A stretch of 64,000 nt of DNA. It comes from CAYMUR01 sp964393615. GTDB taxonomy: Bacteria; Planctomycetota; Planctomycetia; Pirellulales; Pirellulaceae. Within the stretch, counting starts at the first letter, position 1, and each line of letters opens with the position of its first letter. Of this stretch, positions 1 to 13,752 are shown piece after piece. Below the pieces are notes generated by a model. That model saw nothing but the letters and a program-made list of their open reading frames with translations, was not told the DNA's origin and ran no database searches. A program made the position numbers and the translations under genes. The DNA lies in the NCBI GenBank assembly GCA_964393615.1, contig CAYMUR010000011.1, positions 1-64,000 on the forward strand. The letters run 5' to 3'.

Positions 1-2
1 CG

Positions 3-3000
3 CAGTACGACACCGACTTCCTCTTGGAATGGCCAGGGGGCGTTGACGAACCAGGGCACCGTGAGCTGCCCGATCTGTGGGATGCACTACCAACCTATTG
101 GACCATGGGCGCTGCCGAGTTAGAAATAGAAGAAGTGGCCTCTAGTCCGGAGCCAATTACGCTCGCGTCCAGAATCTGTTTGCGTCCGATTCAAGGGGGG
201 GCTTGCATCTACGAAATTTTGCCGGACGAACCTCCGTACTGGCATGTTTATTCGGACACCGCTAAGCCAATCGGTCCAATTGGGCCGTTCAATAATCCGA
301 CTGCTAACATCGCAATTGGGTCAGAAGACCATTTTATCAATAATGGAGTTTATCCGGATGACACGTTCCAGCATCCATTGTGGCCAGGGTTAGAGGCCGA
401 CGAGCAGGTTCTGACGCCATGGGACAAGGTTCCGGGAACCACGACGTTGGAATATAACTTTCAAGATGTATACAGCCAGACCCCGGACGGCAATCGGTTG
501 TTGAATCTGATTACCGATATTCAGAAAGAACGCGCCCGCGAGATCTTTGACATACTCAGTCACTACCTGGGCGTGCAGTTCACAGAAACTGCGGACACTG
601 GCATCACTGTCGCTACGGGCGATCTCCGCTCGGTTGACATTAATTTCCGGCCTGGCATGGTTTCAGGTGGAGCGGTGTTCGATCCATTACAGATTGGCCG
701 AGGACAAATCGATGCCTTGGTGGTAATGAGTGCGTCGGCTGACTGGGGTGACAGTCCGTTTGGCGGTGAATGGTTCACCACGGCAATGCATCAGATTTTA
801 CACACTCTTGGCGTGGGGCACACGGTTGACTTGCCGCCTGAAACGATGACAGGTGGGTCCATCGATGAGGACTATGGCATTGGTAGTAGTGAAGCGGTGT
901 TCCCTGGCGACCATGATATTGTGCACGGGCAGCACATGTATCGACCCGACAGTAATGATATCGATCTGTACCAGTTTACTTTGGAAACGGATGGATTATT
1001 CAGTGCGGAAACGAATGCGGAACGCTTGGCGAATCCGAGCCATCTGGATACCGCGTTAACCTTGTTCGAAGAGGTCTCTCAGCGAAACGAACACGGCATG
1101 TTGCTGACCAGTCAACGTGTTGTGGCGCACAATGATAATTACTACAGCCAAGACTCTTTTCTGGAATACGAATTAGAGGCCGGGACATACTACCTCGGAG
1201 TGACTAGCACCGGAAATATTCAATATGATCCGCGCATCGAGCATAGTGGTATCGGAGGCACCACCCAAGGCGATTATGAGTTACGTGTCAATTTTGAGAC
1301 GAGTCCGATGGACTATTTGACCGATGCCACGGGCACCATGTTTGACGGAGATGCGGATGGGATCGCTGGTGGGATTTACAATTTCTGGTTCAACGTGCGG
1401 TCCGAAACGGAGACGTTGTTCGTCGATAAAGCGGCAGTTGGTATCGCACCCGACGGATCGCTGGCCAATCCTTATACAACGATTCGTGAGGCATTTGTCG
1501 CTGCCGAGTCAGGTGACATCGTCAGAATCATTGGCAATCAATTTGAAAATGACGATGCTGCCAATCCTTTGACGTTACGAGACAATCAAGCCTATGAAAT
1601 TGGTCGTAACGTGTTTCACACTGCATTGCGTGATGGTTCCAAAATGGAAATTCCCCAGGGCGTCACGGTGATGATTGACGCGGGGGCAATGTTCAAATTA
1701 CGCTCCGCGAATATTGATGTTGGCAGTTCGGCGCAAGGGATCGACCGTAGTCTTGGGGTCCTGCAAGTGCTGGGGACCCCTGAGTTACCAGTTTATTTCA
1801 CTTCCTATCATAACGAAGAGCTTGGCGCTGATGGTGAGCCATTACGGTCTACCGAACCTGCCGAAGGTGACTGGGGCGGGCTGGTGTTCCGCAATAATTT
1901 GGACTACGACGCCCAGCGTGCGGTGTTGGAGACAGAGGGTGTCTTTCTGCACTATGTGAACCATGCGCTGCTGAGTTATGGCGGTGGCGAAGTGAATGTG
2001 AATGGTATTCCTGGGGTGTTTAATCCGATCCACATGCTGGAGGCGCGGCCTAGCGTCTCCCACAACACGATTGCCAAGAGTGCCGACGGGGCGATGTTAG
2101 GTGATCCCAATAGTTTTGCGGACACTTCGTTTCAGACCAATGAGTATACGGCAGATTATGACAGGGTGGGACCGGATATTCACGACAACTACCTGGTCGA
2201 CAATACATTCAACGGCGTATTTGTAGGCATCCGTACTTTCGCGGGCCAGTCTCTAGAGGAACTCGAAGTCACCGCCCGTTTGGACGATACGGACCTCGTG
2301 CATTTGATATCGGAAAACCTTGTGATTAGTGGCGATTCGGGAGGATTGATCGAGGAGGACTCGTTCCAGTCACGACCGGATGCACGGTTGGCGATTGACC
2401 CGGGGATCGTTGTCAAGCTGGATGGTGCTCGGATCCAAGCAGAGTTCGGTACCCAACTGATCGCCGAAGGTACCATTTCACGTCCGGTTATCTTCACCTC
2501 GTTATTGGACGACCGGTATGGTGCCGGTGGTACGTTTGCGACGGCCGAGCATCCTGTGGAGGATGAACCCAATCCGGGCGATTGGGGGGGGTTGTATTTT
2601 GGTCCGATTTCCGACGCTAGTATCGACCACGCGGTGATTGCCTATGCGGGGGGAACCACTACCATCGAAGGAAGTTTTGCCCGATTCAATCCCATCGAAA
2701 TCCATCAATCCCACACGCGCATTACGAATACACAATTTCACGATAATTCGGACGGTGTTTATGGCGATCGGAATGGGCGTTTGCCGACGGAGAGCTCGAC
2801 GATCTTTGTCCGTGGTGCCCAACCAGTGATTGCCCAGAATAGATTCGACCGCAACGCTGGTGCCGTCGTCAACATCGATGCCAACTCGATGAAATCCTCC
2901 GTCAATCCGGATTGGGGACGTTCTACTGGTAACGCAGCAAGGATCCAGCACTATGCTGACAATCGTGGGCCATTGTTACGCGAAAACCAGTTGACCGATA

Positions 3001-6000
3001 ACGGCTTGAATGCGGTGGAAGTACGTGGCGGCACCTTAACGACCGAAACGGTCTGGGATGATACGGACATTGTCCATGTGTTATTTGACGAAATCGTTGT
3101 CGCGAATCATCACACTTTGAGTGGAATTCGCTTGCAAAGTAATGCGACGGAGAGCCTCGTTGTCAAACTAAGCGGCGAGTCTGCAGGTTTTACAGCCAGT
3201 GGGTCGCCACAAGATATTGATGATCGAATTGGTGGTACCGTACAGGTTGTCGGTACCCATAGCCATCCGGTGGTTCTGACGTCGCTGGCTGACGACTCGT
3301 TTGGCGCGGGGATGGATTCTGGTGGACGGTTACAGCGAGACACGAATAACGATGGACTCAACGATGCTCCCCTTCGTATTGATCGTGGAACATTTCCTGC
3401 ACCGGGTGACTGGCGCAGCATTCGTTTGGACCGCTATAGTAACGACAGTAATGTCGGTGTGGTGAACGAATTAGAGTCCTCCTTTGGAACGACGAACGAT
3501 TTCAACGCCCACCCGCTCAACGCACAATTTCTTGGTGCTCTCGCACCTGGTGAAAAGGGAGTGGATGACAACCGCAGGTTGGGATTTCAGGTGAATGGTT
3601 TGATTCGTGTGGACGATCCAGGTGATACGGATGTCTATAGTTTCGATGCCGAAGCGGGAACAGAGGTGTGGCTTGATATCGACCGTTCTACCCATGCGCT
3701 CGATACCGTGATCGAATTGATTGATGCAGACGGTATGATTCTTGCGACAACGGACGATTCTTTAGTCGAGCAGAATGCGGATTCCATGCTGAAACGTCTC
3801 GGTGTGGACGGGCGGAGCGATGATTCCATGCCGGGCGGCTTGGGGCGAACGATGGACCGGGACGTGTGGCTCTCGAAAGATTTTGGGACAACCAATCCGC
3901 GGGACGCAGGGATGCGGGTTGCTTTGCCTGGTCCAGAGGGACAAACACGGACTTACTACGTCCGAGTCCGCAGTACAGTCGCGATCAGTAACCTGGATGT
4001 AACGCAGTTAGTGGATCGACAAATGTTCCAGATCGGTGATGCAACCACCGCACTCACCTTTGAGCTGGACAGTGGACCCGAAATCCGGATGGATGAGGCC
4101 GATGCTACGGCAGTCCGTGACGGAGATACCTTTGTATTGAGTGATGGGACAACGACTGAGACATTCGAATTCAACAGTGGTCCGGTGTTGGTGACCGGTG
4201 ACGGGGCGACTTTGGTCGAGGGAGATCAGTTTGTAATCGGCGATCAGTCGACGGGGAACGGTCCCGTGGTGTTTGAATTTGTGGATACGACACTGGGCGG
4301 GGCAGCCACCGGCAATAGTATCCCGATCGAATTTTCAGGGTCTGAATCGGTTGAAGAGGTGGTGGACCTGATTCTCACTGCGATCAACGGGGTGGTGTCA
4401 TTGAATGTGACGGCGACAGGGCATGTGGCCCATGATACGGCAAGAATTTCATTAGAGGGGGATCAACTCTTGTCGACGATTTTGGCAAGGATAGCTCCCT
4501 CGGGCGACAACAACGATTTCCTGATCACTGCGTTAACACCTGACGTGACGCTGGAAAATATCGAAATCATATTTAATAATATCGCAGCGGGCGATGAAGC
4601 GTCTGTGCGCCTGGACAGGACGGCTGCCACCTTGACGATCGATGTGGATCCCGTGGCGACCAAGGCGAGCACTGTTGTCGCGGCAATCAACGCTGAGGGA
4701 ACGTTTGGGGCGACCTTGGATTTGACGGTTGAAACAGAAAACAATGGATGCGGGTTCATCGTGGATACCGGTGTGGTCAGTTCCACCAAGGTCGCTGCGG
4801 GAGTCGCTATAGAGGGCCATTACAGTCTGAGCGACCCATCCCATGTCGAAGTGCCTTTTGAGGAAACTGGTGCGGCTGTGGAATTGTTCGCAAACATTGC
4901 CGCTGCGGCGAACAGTGCCTTTGCCAGCGTCACGGCGGGTGCGGGTGCGGTGAGTGAAACGGACGATTTGGGTGCGATGTCAAGCGTCCCCCGTTTGACA
5001 CTAAATGGCGTCAGGTCGCTGGATCTAAGCGGAGTACCGCTACTGCGGCAGGTGTCAGAAACGGACACAGGTGTTGCCCAGGGGCATGTTCCTGTCGTGT
5101 TTACCGCGGCCGATACGCCCGGAGACATTGCAAAATCGCTGGCGGAGGCTATCGACCAGGCACACGTCGAATTTGATTTGCAGGTAACGCCCAGGAGAAT
5201 GAGCGATCGGGTCGTGCTGGATGGGCCGGATGCTGTGCTGTCCACCGATGGATCACCGTTGATTGTTGTCGGTCCAACGCAAGGCGTGTACCAGCTGCAT
5301 CTCCGTTTACGCGAGTTGCAGGAATATGCTGGCTCGACGGTTCGTCTGGCCAGCATTCATTATGCGACCAATGGTGTCGAATTACTTGGGTTGCCGACGC
5401 GCTCGCCATTGCTGGGTGAACTCGCCGAAGTGGAAAATCGGGAAGATTTTGGGGGCTCAGTGAATGATGTTTTTGAGAATGCACAGGACATCGGTAATCT
5501 GTTGGATTCTGACAAGTCTACGCTACTGGTCTCGGGCGCTCTGTCGGACCTGGTGGCTGATAATGTTGACTGGTACAAGTTTACGCTGGACACCGAAAAA
5601 TTAGACTCCCTTTACGAAGGAGTAAGGACTTGGCCAGTCACCTTTGATATTGACTATGCTGACGGCATGGAGCGAGCGGATCTATCGCTGTGGGTGTTCG
5701 ATGCGGATGGCACCTTGATCTTCCGGGGGGAGGGAGCCAACATTGTAGATGACCGGCCTGGACCACAAGAGGACTCTGATATCGACAACCTCGAGCGTGG
5801 GACCATCGGTGCAGGAGATCCCTTCATCGGCCCCGTTCATCTCCTGGAAGGGTGCGGAATCATTGAGCAGGTAGGGGATTCACGGCCCGATTGCTTGGCA
5901 CCGATGACGTACTACGTTGCCGTCACAAATCAACACGCAACACCTACCGCTTTAGGCCAGCCAGGATTCCGCTGGGAGCCGATTAGTTCTATGGTTCGAA

Positions 6001-9000
6001 TTGCGGACGACCACCTTGGGGAGGAGCAAATGGATCTGTCTTTCATTGGCGGACTTCCTTTCCCGAATGAAGAAGGTGAGTACCCTTATTCCACGCCGAT
6101 GTTCCCTGAACTCGACCTGCACGCCGATGCATTCCATCTGGGAGACGTAGTCCTCTATGTCAGTACGGATGTCGATCTGTTCACGGTGGATCCATTTACG
6201 GGAGTGCACGAAACAGATGTCACGAGCATGGGTGCGGAAAATCAGCTACCCGGTACAGTGGGCACGCCGATTTATTCCTATGGTGATATTGCCATGCGGA
6301 ATGACGGCCAACTGTACACATTCACTTCGACCACGCAATGGCCTGGCCAGGATAAAAATGCCGATGCGGGGATCTATGCTCGACTGGATACGGGCGATGC
6401 CAGGGTGTTTCTGTCTGAGCAAGACGATGGCATCCTGCCCTACATGGTTGGTGATGACGCCTTAGAAGTCCTGGGTGACAACGATCCTGCCGAAGAAGCG
6501 GGAGGGGTGAATTTCAACGCCATGGTCCACGAACCTGTACCGCTACCCGAGGGGCGTCGCGTCTTGGCAGTTGGCAATGTGGCCGACCTTTCCGCCGATC
6601 CACCGAATGAAAACATGTTGTACATGTTCGATTATACGGGTGTTGCCATCGATCATCCCGACGCGGTCAGTGACGGACGCGCTCGGATTCCCACAAATAT
6701 TGTACCTTTGGCAGAACTGATCACCGGCGACAAAGGACCGGGCGGACTGGTTACCGGCCTGGCCTTTGTGGAAGATACACTCTACGCCGTCAGTGATGCA
6801 GGCGGGCTTTACATTTTAGAAGAGCCGTTTACTGCTGGTTTTGCGCCGGACCCACCCATCGATGAGGAACCATCGGTCGATGATGCGATCGTGGCTGCGG
6901 GTGGCGGTCCGATACTTAATTTTGTGACGCTGGTCGAAAATAACGGACAGGCCGTCGCGTTTTCCGGCCTGGCAGCCGGTCCACAGAATGTTGAAGAGGG
7001 ACGGTTTGCCGAGTTGCTGTTTGCCATCGACGGGGACGGGCTGTTGTATGCCCTGGATACCGAGGGAACACTACAACCCGTATTTCTCGACGGCAATACG
7101 AGTGTGGAAACCGGGAAAGCGGGAGCCACGGGGCTCGATTTTTCGCCCATCGATTTTAATCTCTGGCACACCACCGAGTTTCGTGGAGAAGATCTCGGGC
7201 ATGGCGTGGAAATCCCGCCTGACCGTAGTCGTCTGGAAGAAGTCGAGGGCGAAGTAAGCTTTTATTTTGGGTTAGAAGATCCCGAATTAGGAGGGGCGCT
7301 TAATCCCCAACCGGGCGCCGAAAACTTTAGTGATTTAAATGCCGAGGTGTTTGGCACCTACGACCTACCGGGCGGTGCACATGGTAGTTTGACGACCGCG
7401 CCTTTTAGTTTGTCGGGGTATAGTTCGGGTGATGCTCCTACTTTGTACTTTAATTACTTTTTAGACACAGAAAACACAGGTCTATTCGATCTCGCCCAGG
7501 TTTTTGCCGCAAGTGATGGTGGTGCCAGTTGGATGGAGTTAGGTAGCGATTTAATTGCGACAGATGGTGCCTGGCATCAAACGATAGTTGACCTGAGTTT
7601 TGTGGCGGGAGAGGAGAATGTTAAGCTGCGTTTTGATTTTGCGACGGCAGGTGAACGGCATATTGCTGATAGTCTGAACGATTTCCCTGAGGTGGCAGGG
7701 TTAACCACGGGCGCATTGCTGCGTGCAGTACCTGCCATGGAGTTGAACGATGGCGATGCTTTTGTTGTCGACGAAGAAGACCTGGAGCAGGCGTTTGAGT
7801 TTGATTTAGGGTATGAGTTGCTATTTCCTAACATGGCCGGGGCCACGATCCAGGACGACCCCGAACTAGGTGGTGAGATATTTATTATTGAGGATGAGGC
7901 GGGAGAAACGGTCGTCTTTGAATTTGACAAGGATGGAGGATTGGTCACGGGAGACGTGGCGATCGCCATTGAAGATTTGAGTACGACGACGCAGGTGGTT
8001 GAAAGCGTGGACCTTGCCATTGCCAGTAGCGGATTGACGGGGGTGTCGTCTTTTGTCAACGGTGCCGAGATCACCGTACAAGGCGCGACCAGTATTACCC
8101 AGTCAGACGGTGCGGCGGTGACCTTGCAAGGGGCGAATGGGGTGGATCCGGCAGCGACACCGATTCCGATCGTACCGACCATGTCGGCGGATGAGGTGGC
8201 CGCGGCGATGGCCGCAGCGGTCGACCAGCGTTACAGCGGACTGCGAGAATTTCGTGCTATCGACGGGGCGGCGCTCGATTTGGCGAAACCGTTTGTCGCA
8301 GTTCTCGACATGACGGCAGAAGCGACCAATGATGGTTCTGGTCTGGTCGCCAGTACGGGGAGTGTTGGGACCATGACGCTGGTCGGAACGGGGGCCACCA
8401 TCATGCCTGGCGAGGCCAACAACGATTTTCGTATTCTCTCGACAGAGGTCTTACCAGATGCCATTGACGTGATTGTAGTCAATGACACGGCAGAGGGTGA
8501 TGTGGCTGTCATTACCTTCGACGCAGAAGCGTGTACCTTGACCATTGACGTGGATCCGACAGCGACGACGGCCAATACGGTGATTGACGAGATCAATGCC
8601 GAGGGCAGCTTTACGGGCGTGCTGGACATGTCCCAAGAGGCGTCGAATGATGGCAGTGGCCTGATCACGGATGTGGACACGCTGGCCACCTTGGGGGACG
8701 TGTTTGAGGCCAGTGTCGCATTGGAGGGGGACAACAACGACATAATGGTCCGTTCTGGCGCATGGATCGATCCTCGTTTTGGCGGTTTGGAAATGATCGT
8801 TGTTAACGAGAATGCCGAAGGGGATGAGGCACTGATTAGCTATGACCCGCCAGCAGGCACCATAACGATGGATGTGGACCCGACAGCGACCACCGCCAGT
8901 ACCGTGCTGACAGCGCTCAATGCGCTCGGCGGGTCGATCCGCATCAGTGACGGCGAGACAGTGTTTACGTTGGAATTCGAAGACGGGACGACCGAAGATG

Positions 9001-12000
9001 GCTTGAGTGTTGACAATACGGCTGTGTTGTACGATCCGGCTGGCAGCGCCGAGGACGTTGCCACGGCGTTCGTGGATGCGTTTAACCAGCAGGACAGTGC
9101 TCTGGCGACGATTGTCGTGCCGGGCGAAAACAACGACATTCTGATTCGGGCAACGGTTCCGGGGCTGGATCTCGAAGGCATGAGCATTATTTACGGCAGT
9201 GACGCGGGACCGGGTGATGAGGCGATTGTGACTGTTGACCCGGATGCGTTTGCGCTGAGGGTCGACATCGATCCCATGGCGACCACCGCCGGAACAGTGG
9301 TGGACGCGATCAACGACGAAGGGTCGTTTGTGGCCGAATTGGAGTTAAGCGAGGAATCAGCCAACGATGGCAGTGGGTTGATTGTCGCACCAAGTACGGT
9401 AGGGATGACGTCAGAGCTTATCAGGGCCAGCCTGGCACTGACGGGCCTGAATAACGATTTTCGCATTCAACCCCAGGAGCTAGACCTGGAGTTGGCCAAC
9501 ATGGAGGTGGTGTTTATCAACGACATGGCCTGCGACGACGAAGCGATTGTCAGCTTGGACATCGCGGCAGGCACGCTGACGATTGACGTGGATCCCTATG
9601 CCACCTCTGCCAATACGGTGGTGGCGGCGATCAACGACGAAGGAACATTGGTGGCAGCGTTGGATTTGACGGAAGACGCCACGAACGATGGCAGTGGATT
9701 GATCATGGATGTCGGTACGTTGGGGATGCTGGAAATATTTGCCCAAGAGAGCGTGTCTCTATTGGGCTCGAATAACGATTTTCAAATCACGGCGGTCTTG
9801 GCTGATCCGGCATTGGTAGGGTTGGATATTTTACTGGTGCCCGTTGCCGAGATGGGGGATCAGGCGTCGATTACATTGGCTTTCATGGTAGGTACCTTAA
9901 CGATTGAATACGACCCGCTGGCGACGACCGCCAACACGGTTGTCGAAGCTTTTCTAGCGGAGGGTAGTTTTGCTGCGACACTGGACAACACGTTGGATCA
10001 AGAAAATGATGGTACGGGGATGGTGGCCCCACTAGGAGTGGTCGGCACCCTGGCCGTTCCAGAATTCAACAATATCACGGTCAGTGCAGACGGGGATCTG
10101 GTCACCTTTGCCGGACCGGTTGTCTTGTTAGACGTGGGGGCGAGTGCGGTTGTTCCTGTAGGGTCGGTAGATTTGCCGGACGTCCTTACGTCCGTCAAAT
10201 TGGACCGTTCTTTACTACATATCATCGGCCACGCAGTGGTGGACGCTGGACCGTTACCATACTTCAATGGCGAAGGTGCAGGGTGTACTGGCGTTTTCGA
10301 TTTAGGGTTCGGATGTGAGCATGAGGAACCGTTGATTGGTATTGAGGCGCCTGTTGAGGAACTTGAGGAATACGACCGATTTTTTGATTTTCGCCGGGGT
10401 CAGGACAATGGCTACGAGGGATTTTATATTGACGACCTGATTATCGGTACTGCTGAACGTGGTGAGATGGGAATAGGCCTACCTGACACTGGGTTTACGT
10501 GTGTGGGCGTTACGTGCCCGGCAATTCCAGGCATCATTGATGCCGGACCTTATCAGTTGGAGATTCGCCGCGGTACCGAATATGGAATGCCGCTCTACCG
10601 TGCTTTTGATACGAATGATCGCCATAATCAAGCGATTACCCTGCACCCGGATGGGGTGTTGGACGTTTTTTATAGCCAGGAATTTACGCTTACGGACGGA
10701 GTCAATACGGTCGTCTTTGAACTTGTTGACTCAGGTGTTGAACCGGTGGGGGATGGCGTGGAGATTGTTATTCCAAGCGAGGACGGCTGGGGAGCAGAGG
10801 ACTGTGGTACAGATGTGGATTCCATTAAAGATATAGGTGATACGATTGCGGACGCAATCAATGCGGTGGACGAGTTGCAGATTTCAGCATCGTCGCCCAA
10901 TTGTAATCTTCGTGTTGATTTAATTGGCGCTGCGGGCGCGTCTGGGATTCCCTTTACAGTGTATGGCGATGTTGCCAACCTTAGCGAAAGCGAACAAGAT
11001 CTACTAAATGTCGAAATGGTATCGACGGAAAAATATGACACGAACCATGTTCGCGATCAGGGTCTGGTGATTGTCGATTCGAACACAATTTTTCACTCGT
11101 CCGAATTTGCAATCCGGTTCGATGCGGGTGTACCGGATAGTACGGCCAACTGGGCGCATCCGGGTTCGGTTGCCATCTTGCGTGAAATAAATGGCGAGCG
11201 GCTGGTGCCTAGTGGGATGATCGAAAACAATCTGATCGCGTATGGTGGACAGGGCGGGATTTACTTTGGCGGTGATTCCAATCCCGCCGGTACACCCCTG
11301 GCGGCAGTGCCCTTTGGACGGATTGTCAACAACACGATTTTTGGTACGACGGTTGGTACCGGGATCATGGTGGACGAGAATGTGAGTCCGACTATTCTCA
11401 ATAATATTGTGGCCGGGCTGGAAACCGGTATCGATGTACATCCTGATTCCAGTTCGACGGTGATCGGTACGACCGTCTACCAGAATAACACGGTTGATAA
11501 ATCGCTTGGGACGTTGGACCAGGGTGGTGCCTATGAAGCGACAGAGATTTTTCTGGAATCAGACGATCCACTGTTCGTGGACCCGTTCAATGGCAACTTC
11601 TACCTGGAATCAGGTTCTCGCGCCATCGATAGTTCGGTGAACGCGCTGCCTGATCGTCCAGAGATGACTACCGTACGGGGACCGCTCGGAATCCCGCCCT
11701 CGCCAATTTTGGCTCCGGATCTGGACAGATTAGGACAACTGCGGGCGGACGACCCAGCGGTAGCTCCGCCACCAGGCTTGGGACGCAACGTGTTCAAAGA
11801 CCGTGGTGCTCTGGATGGTGATTTCCAGGGGCCCACTGCCGAATTAACGGCGCCCATGGACAATGATGCCACGGGCCGTGACCTGGATCCAAGCCGGTAC
11901 AACGTTTTGGTCCTGGGCCAGACCGTGACTGAGTTTGCCATTCAATTGTTGGATGCGGGAATCGGGGTCGATGATACCAGTGTGACGCCAGGCACGGTTA

Positions 12001-13570
12001 CGCTGTTGCGAGACAGCATGACCTTGATCCAGACAGGTACGACTTCGAGCGACCCGGCAGACTACGAATTCAGCTATGATCCCACGAATAACGTTATCCG
12101 TTTGATTGCTTTGGCAGGTGTCTGGACTGAGGGCGAATATCAGATTGACCTTGATAATTCGTGGAGCGACGATGGGGTTGACCCCATTCAGGACCAGGTC
12201 GGAAATGCGCTGACTCCCAACCAGCCGATTGGCACCGTTGAGTTCACGGTCCAAATCGATGGCGGGTCTGATTTTGGTGACGCGCCCGAGCCACCGTTCG
12301 TAACCCGATTACCTGGCGGAGCGAGTCATCAAACGGCCGATGGTTTCTTCCTCGGCTTTGGCGTCGACGCCGAGGTGGACGGAATTCCTTCACCAGGCGC
12401 CGATACGGATGCACTGGATGATGGTGTCCGATTTGATACAAGGCTTGCCGTAGGCGAGGTAGCACAGATCACGGTACGTGCGTCGGAAGTAGGGCGTTTG
12501 GACGCCTGGCTCGGAGGCGCACAGATTTTCGCCAGTGAGCCACTGGCGGCTGGATTGAACACGCTCACGTTCGCGGTTCCCACCGGCATTGGTGCAGAGC
12601 AGGGTGAGGCCTACGCCCGCTTCCGCTTTAGTTCCGCAGGAGGATTGGGGCCTGACGGTGCGGCGAGCGACGGTGAAGTCGAAGATTACCTGGTACAGAT
12701 TGAAACGCCAAGCTGGCAAAATTCGGCCAATCGATTCGACGTCAACGGAGACGGGGTCGTCTCTTCACAGGACATCTTGTTANNNNNNNNNNAGTTTCCA
12801 ACTTCCTGTATTTTAATGGCCAGCGGAACCTGCCCGAAGGGCCGGGTGTCCCACCCTTCCCGGTCACTCCCCCACCTTATTACGACGTTAACGGTGATGA
12901 AGCGGTGACTGTGGCAGACGGGCTGATTCTTGCGAAGTACCTGCGAACCATCCTGACCATCGCGCCCACAGAGGGTGTGATGGCAGAGGGAAACAGTGGA
13001 TCGACGCCTGCTACGTCGTTTACTTTCCTGGTCACACGAATTGGTGATAAGAGTGTCACCACGTCCGTCGATTACAGGGTGACGGGGGTCGGTGCGAACC
13101 CTGTGGACACTGCCGATTTTGTCAACGCTGTGTTTCCCCATGGAACTGTTGTCTTTGATGTGTTTGACGAAACGAAAACAATTACCATTGATGTTCTGGG
13201 CGACACGAACATCGAGTCAAACGAAAACTTTAACGTGACCCTCAGTAATGCGATTGCCCAAATGCCGAATCCGTCGGCATTGGGAACGATTTTAAACGAT
13301 GACATCACGTCGATGATGCTTACCTCTTCTGCGGGGGATGCGGCAAACGCTGCCTCAGCAGCTGATGCGACGACTTTACTTGCCAACATTAGTCAGGCGC
13401 TGGCAAGTAATGATGCAGCGCAGTTGGCCCGGCGACAGGTGGCGGTTGACCAGGCCCTGGCACGCAGCCTGTCTGATGATCCTACCGAATTTGTCGACGA
13501 GGGATCCGCTGTCAGGTCGACCCGGAAGCCAGCGAAGACGTTGGACAAGTTTTTCGCCAGCTGGGAGTAA
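3..13570 (+). CDS. Giant secreted multidomain protein with dockerin and Calx-beta domains (5' partial, interrupted by assembly gap)
   Basis: The frame is open from base 3, so the gene starts upstream; a TTG at 24 is only the first possible internal start. About 4,520 residues are visible. Domains in order: a metzincin-like domain (to ~900) with HQILHTLGVGH at 788-820 and a Met-turn-like ETMTGG at 841-858; PPC-type beta domains (~916-1310, 3600-3960, 5460-5990); beta-helix-like stretches with repeated 'PGDWGGL' (1380-3420, 11040-11560); ~107-residue NNDF...IDVDP...NDGSGLI repeats (4500-4790, 8410-10050); a GEVED domain (12270-12700); paired DVNGD dockerin-like calcium motifs (12738-12960); and a Calx-beta domain (12980-13300). 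The frame changes across the 10-N gap, and the true C-terminus continues in the frame ending at 13570. Family knowledge suggests an exported, calcium-binding surface or adhesion protein; that role is inference. The zinc motif has Gln where metzincins have the catalytic Glu. Confidence 0.85.
12783..12792. other. Assembly gap (10 N) that breaks the giant gene's frame
   Basis: Ten Ns interrupt the first dockerin-like calcium motif. Upstream codons start at positions divisible by 3 and end with DILL. Downstream the dockerin text (VSNFLYFNGQRNLP) resumes in a different frame from 12794. The true number of missing bases must be 2 modulo 3, so 10 is a placeholder length. The apparent stop at 12906-12908 is an artefact. 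Confidence 0.95.
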
Positions 13571-13601
13571 AACGAACGATAGGTTTGCGCAATGGCCGGG
13601 C

Positions 13602-13654
13602 TTTCAGGGCCAGGATTTCAGGGCCAGGATTTCAGGCATGGCCAGAATTTCAGG
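13602..13654. repeat. Short tandem repeat, unit TTTCAGGGCCAGGA
   Basis: Two exact 14-bp copies (13602-13615 and 13616-13629) are followed by a degenerate 18-bp copy and a partial TTTCAGG. The array lies just after the stop of the giant gene. No inverted repeats or T-tract make it a terminator. Confidence 0.9.
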
Positions 13655-13690
13655 CGATGTCGCTGGTGGTGACAGGTTTATCGGCCGTCT

Positions 13691-13732
13691 GTTGGAATGG
13701 CCTTGTTGGAATGGCATTGTTGGAATGGCATT
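13691..13732. repeat. Three tandem 14-bp repeats, unit GTTGGAATGGCATT
   Basis: Copies lie at 13691-13704 (ending CCTT), 13705-13718 and 13719-13732; the last two are identical. The unit is unrelated to the neighbouring array at 13602 but has the same length. Together they fill most of the 182-bp gap between two convergent genes. Confidence 0.9.
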
Positions 13733-13752
13733 GATACCTGGCGTGGCAAGAG

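Noticed and set aside
2502..2951. 149-residue minus-strand ORF inside the giant gene
   Set aside because: Antisense shadow of a long, clearly coding frame, without motifs of its own.
12786..12908. Tail of the first giant-gene frame after the N gap
   Set aside because: The residues after the gap do not continue the dockerin; the other frame does, so this tail is an artefact of the placeholder gap length.
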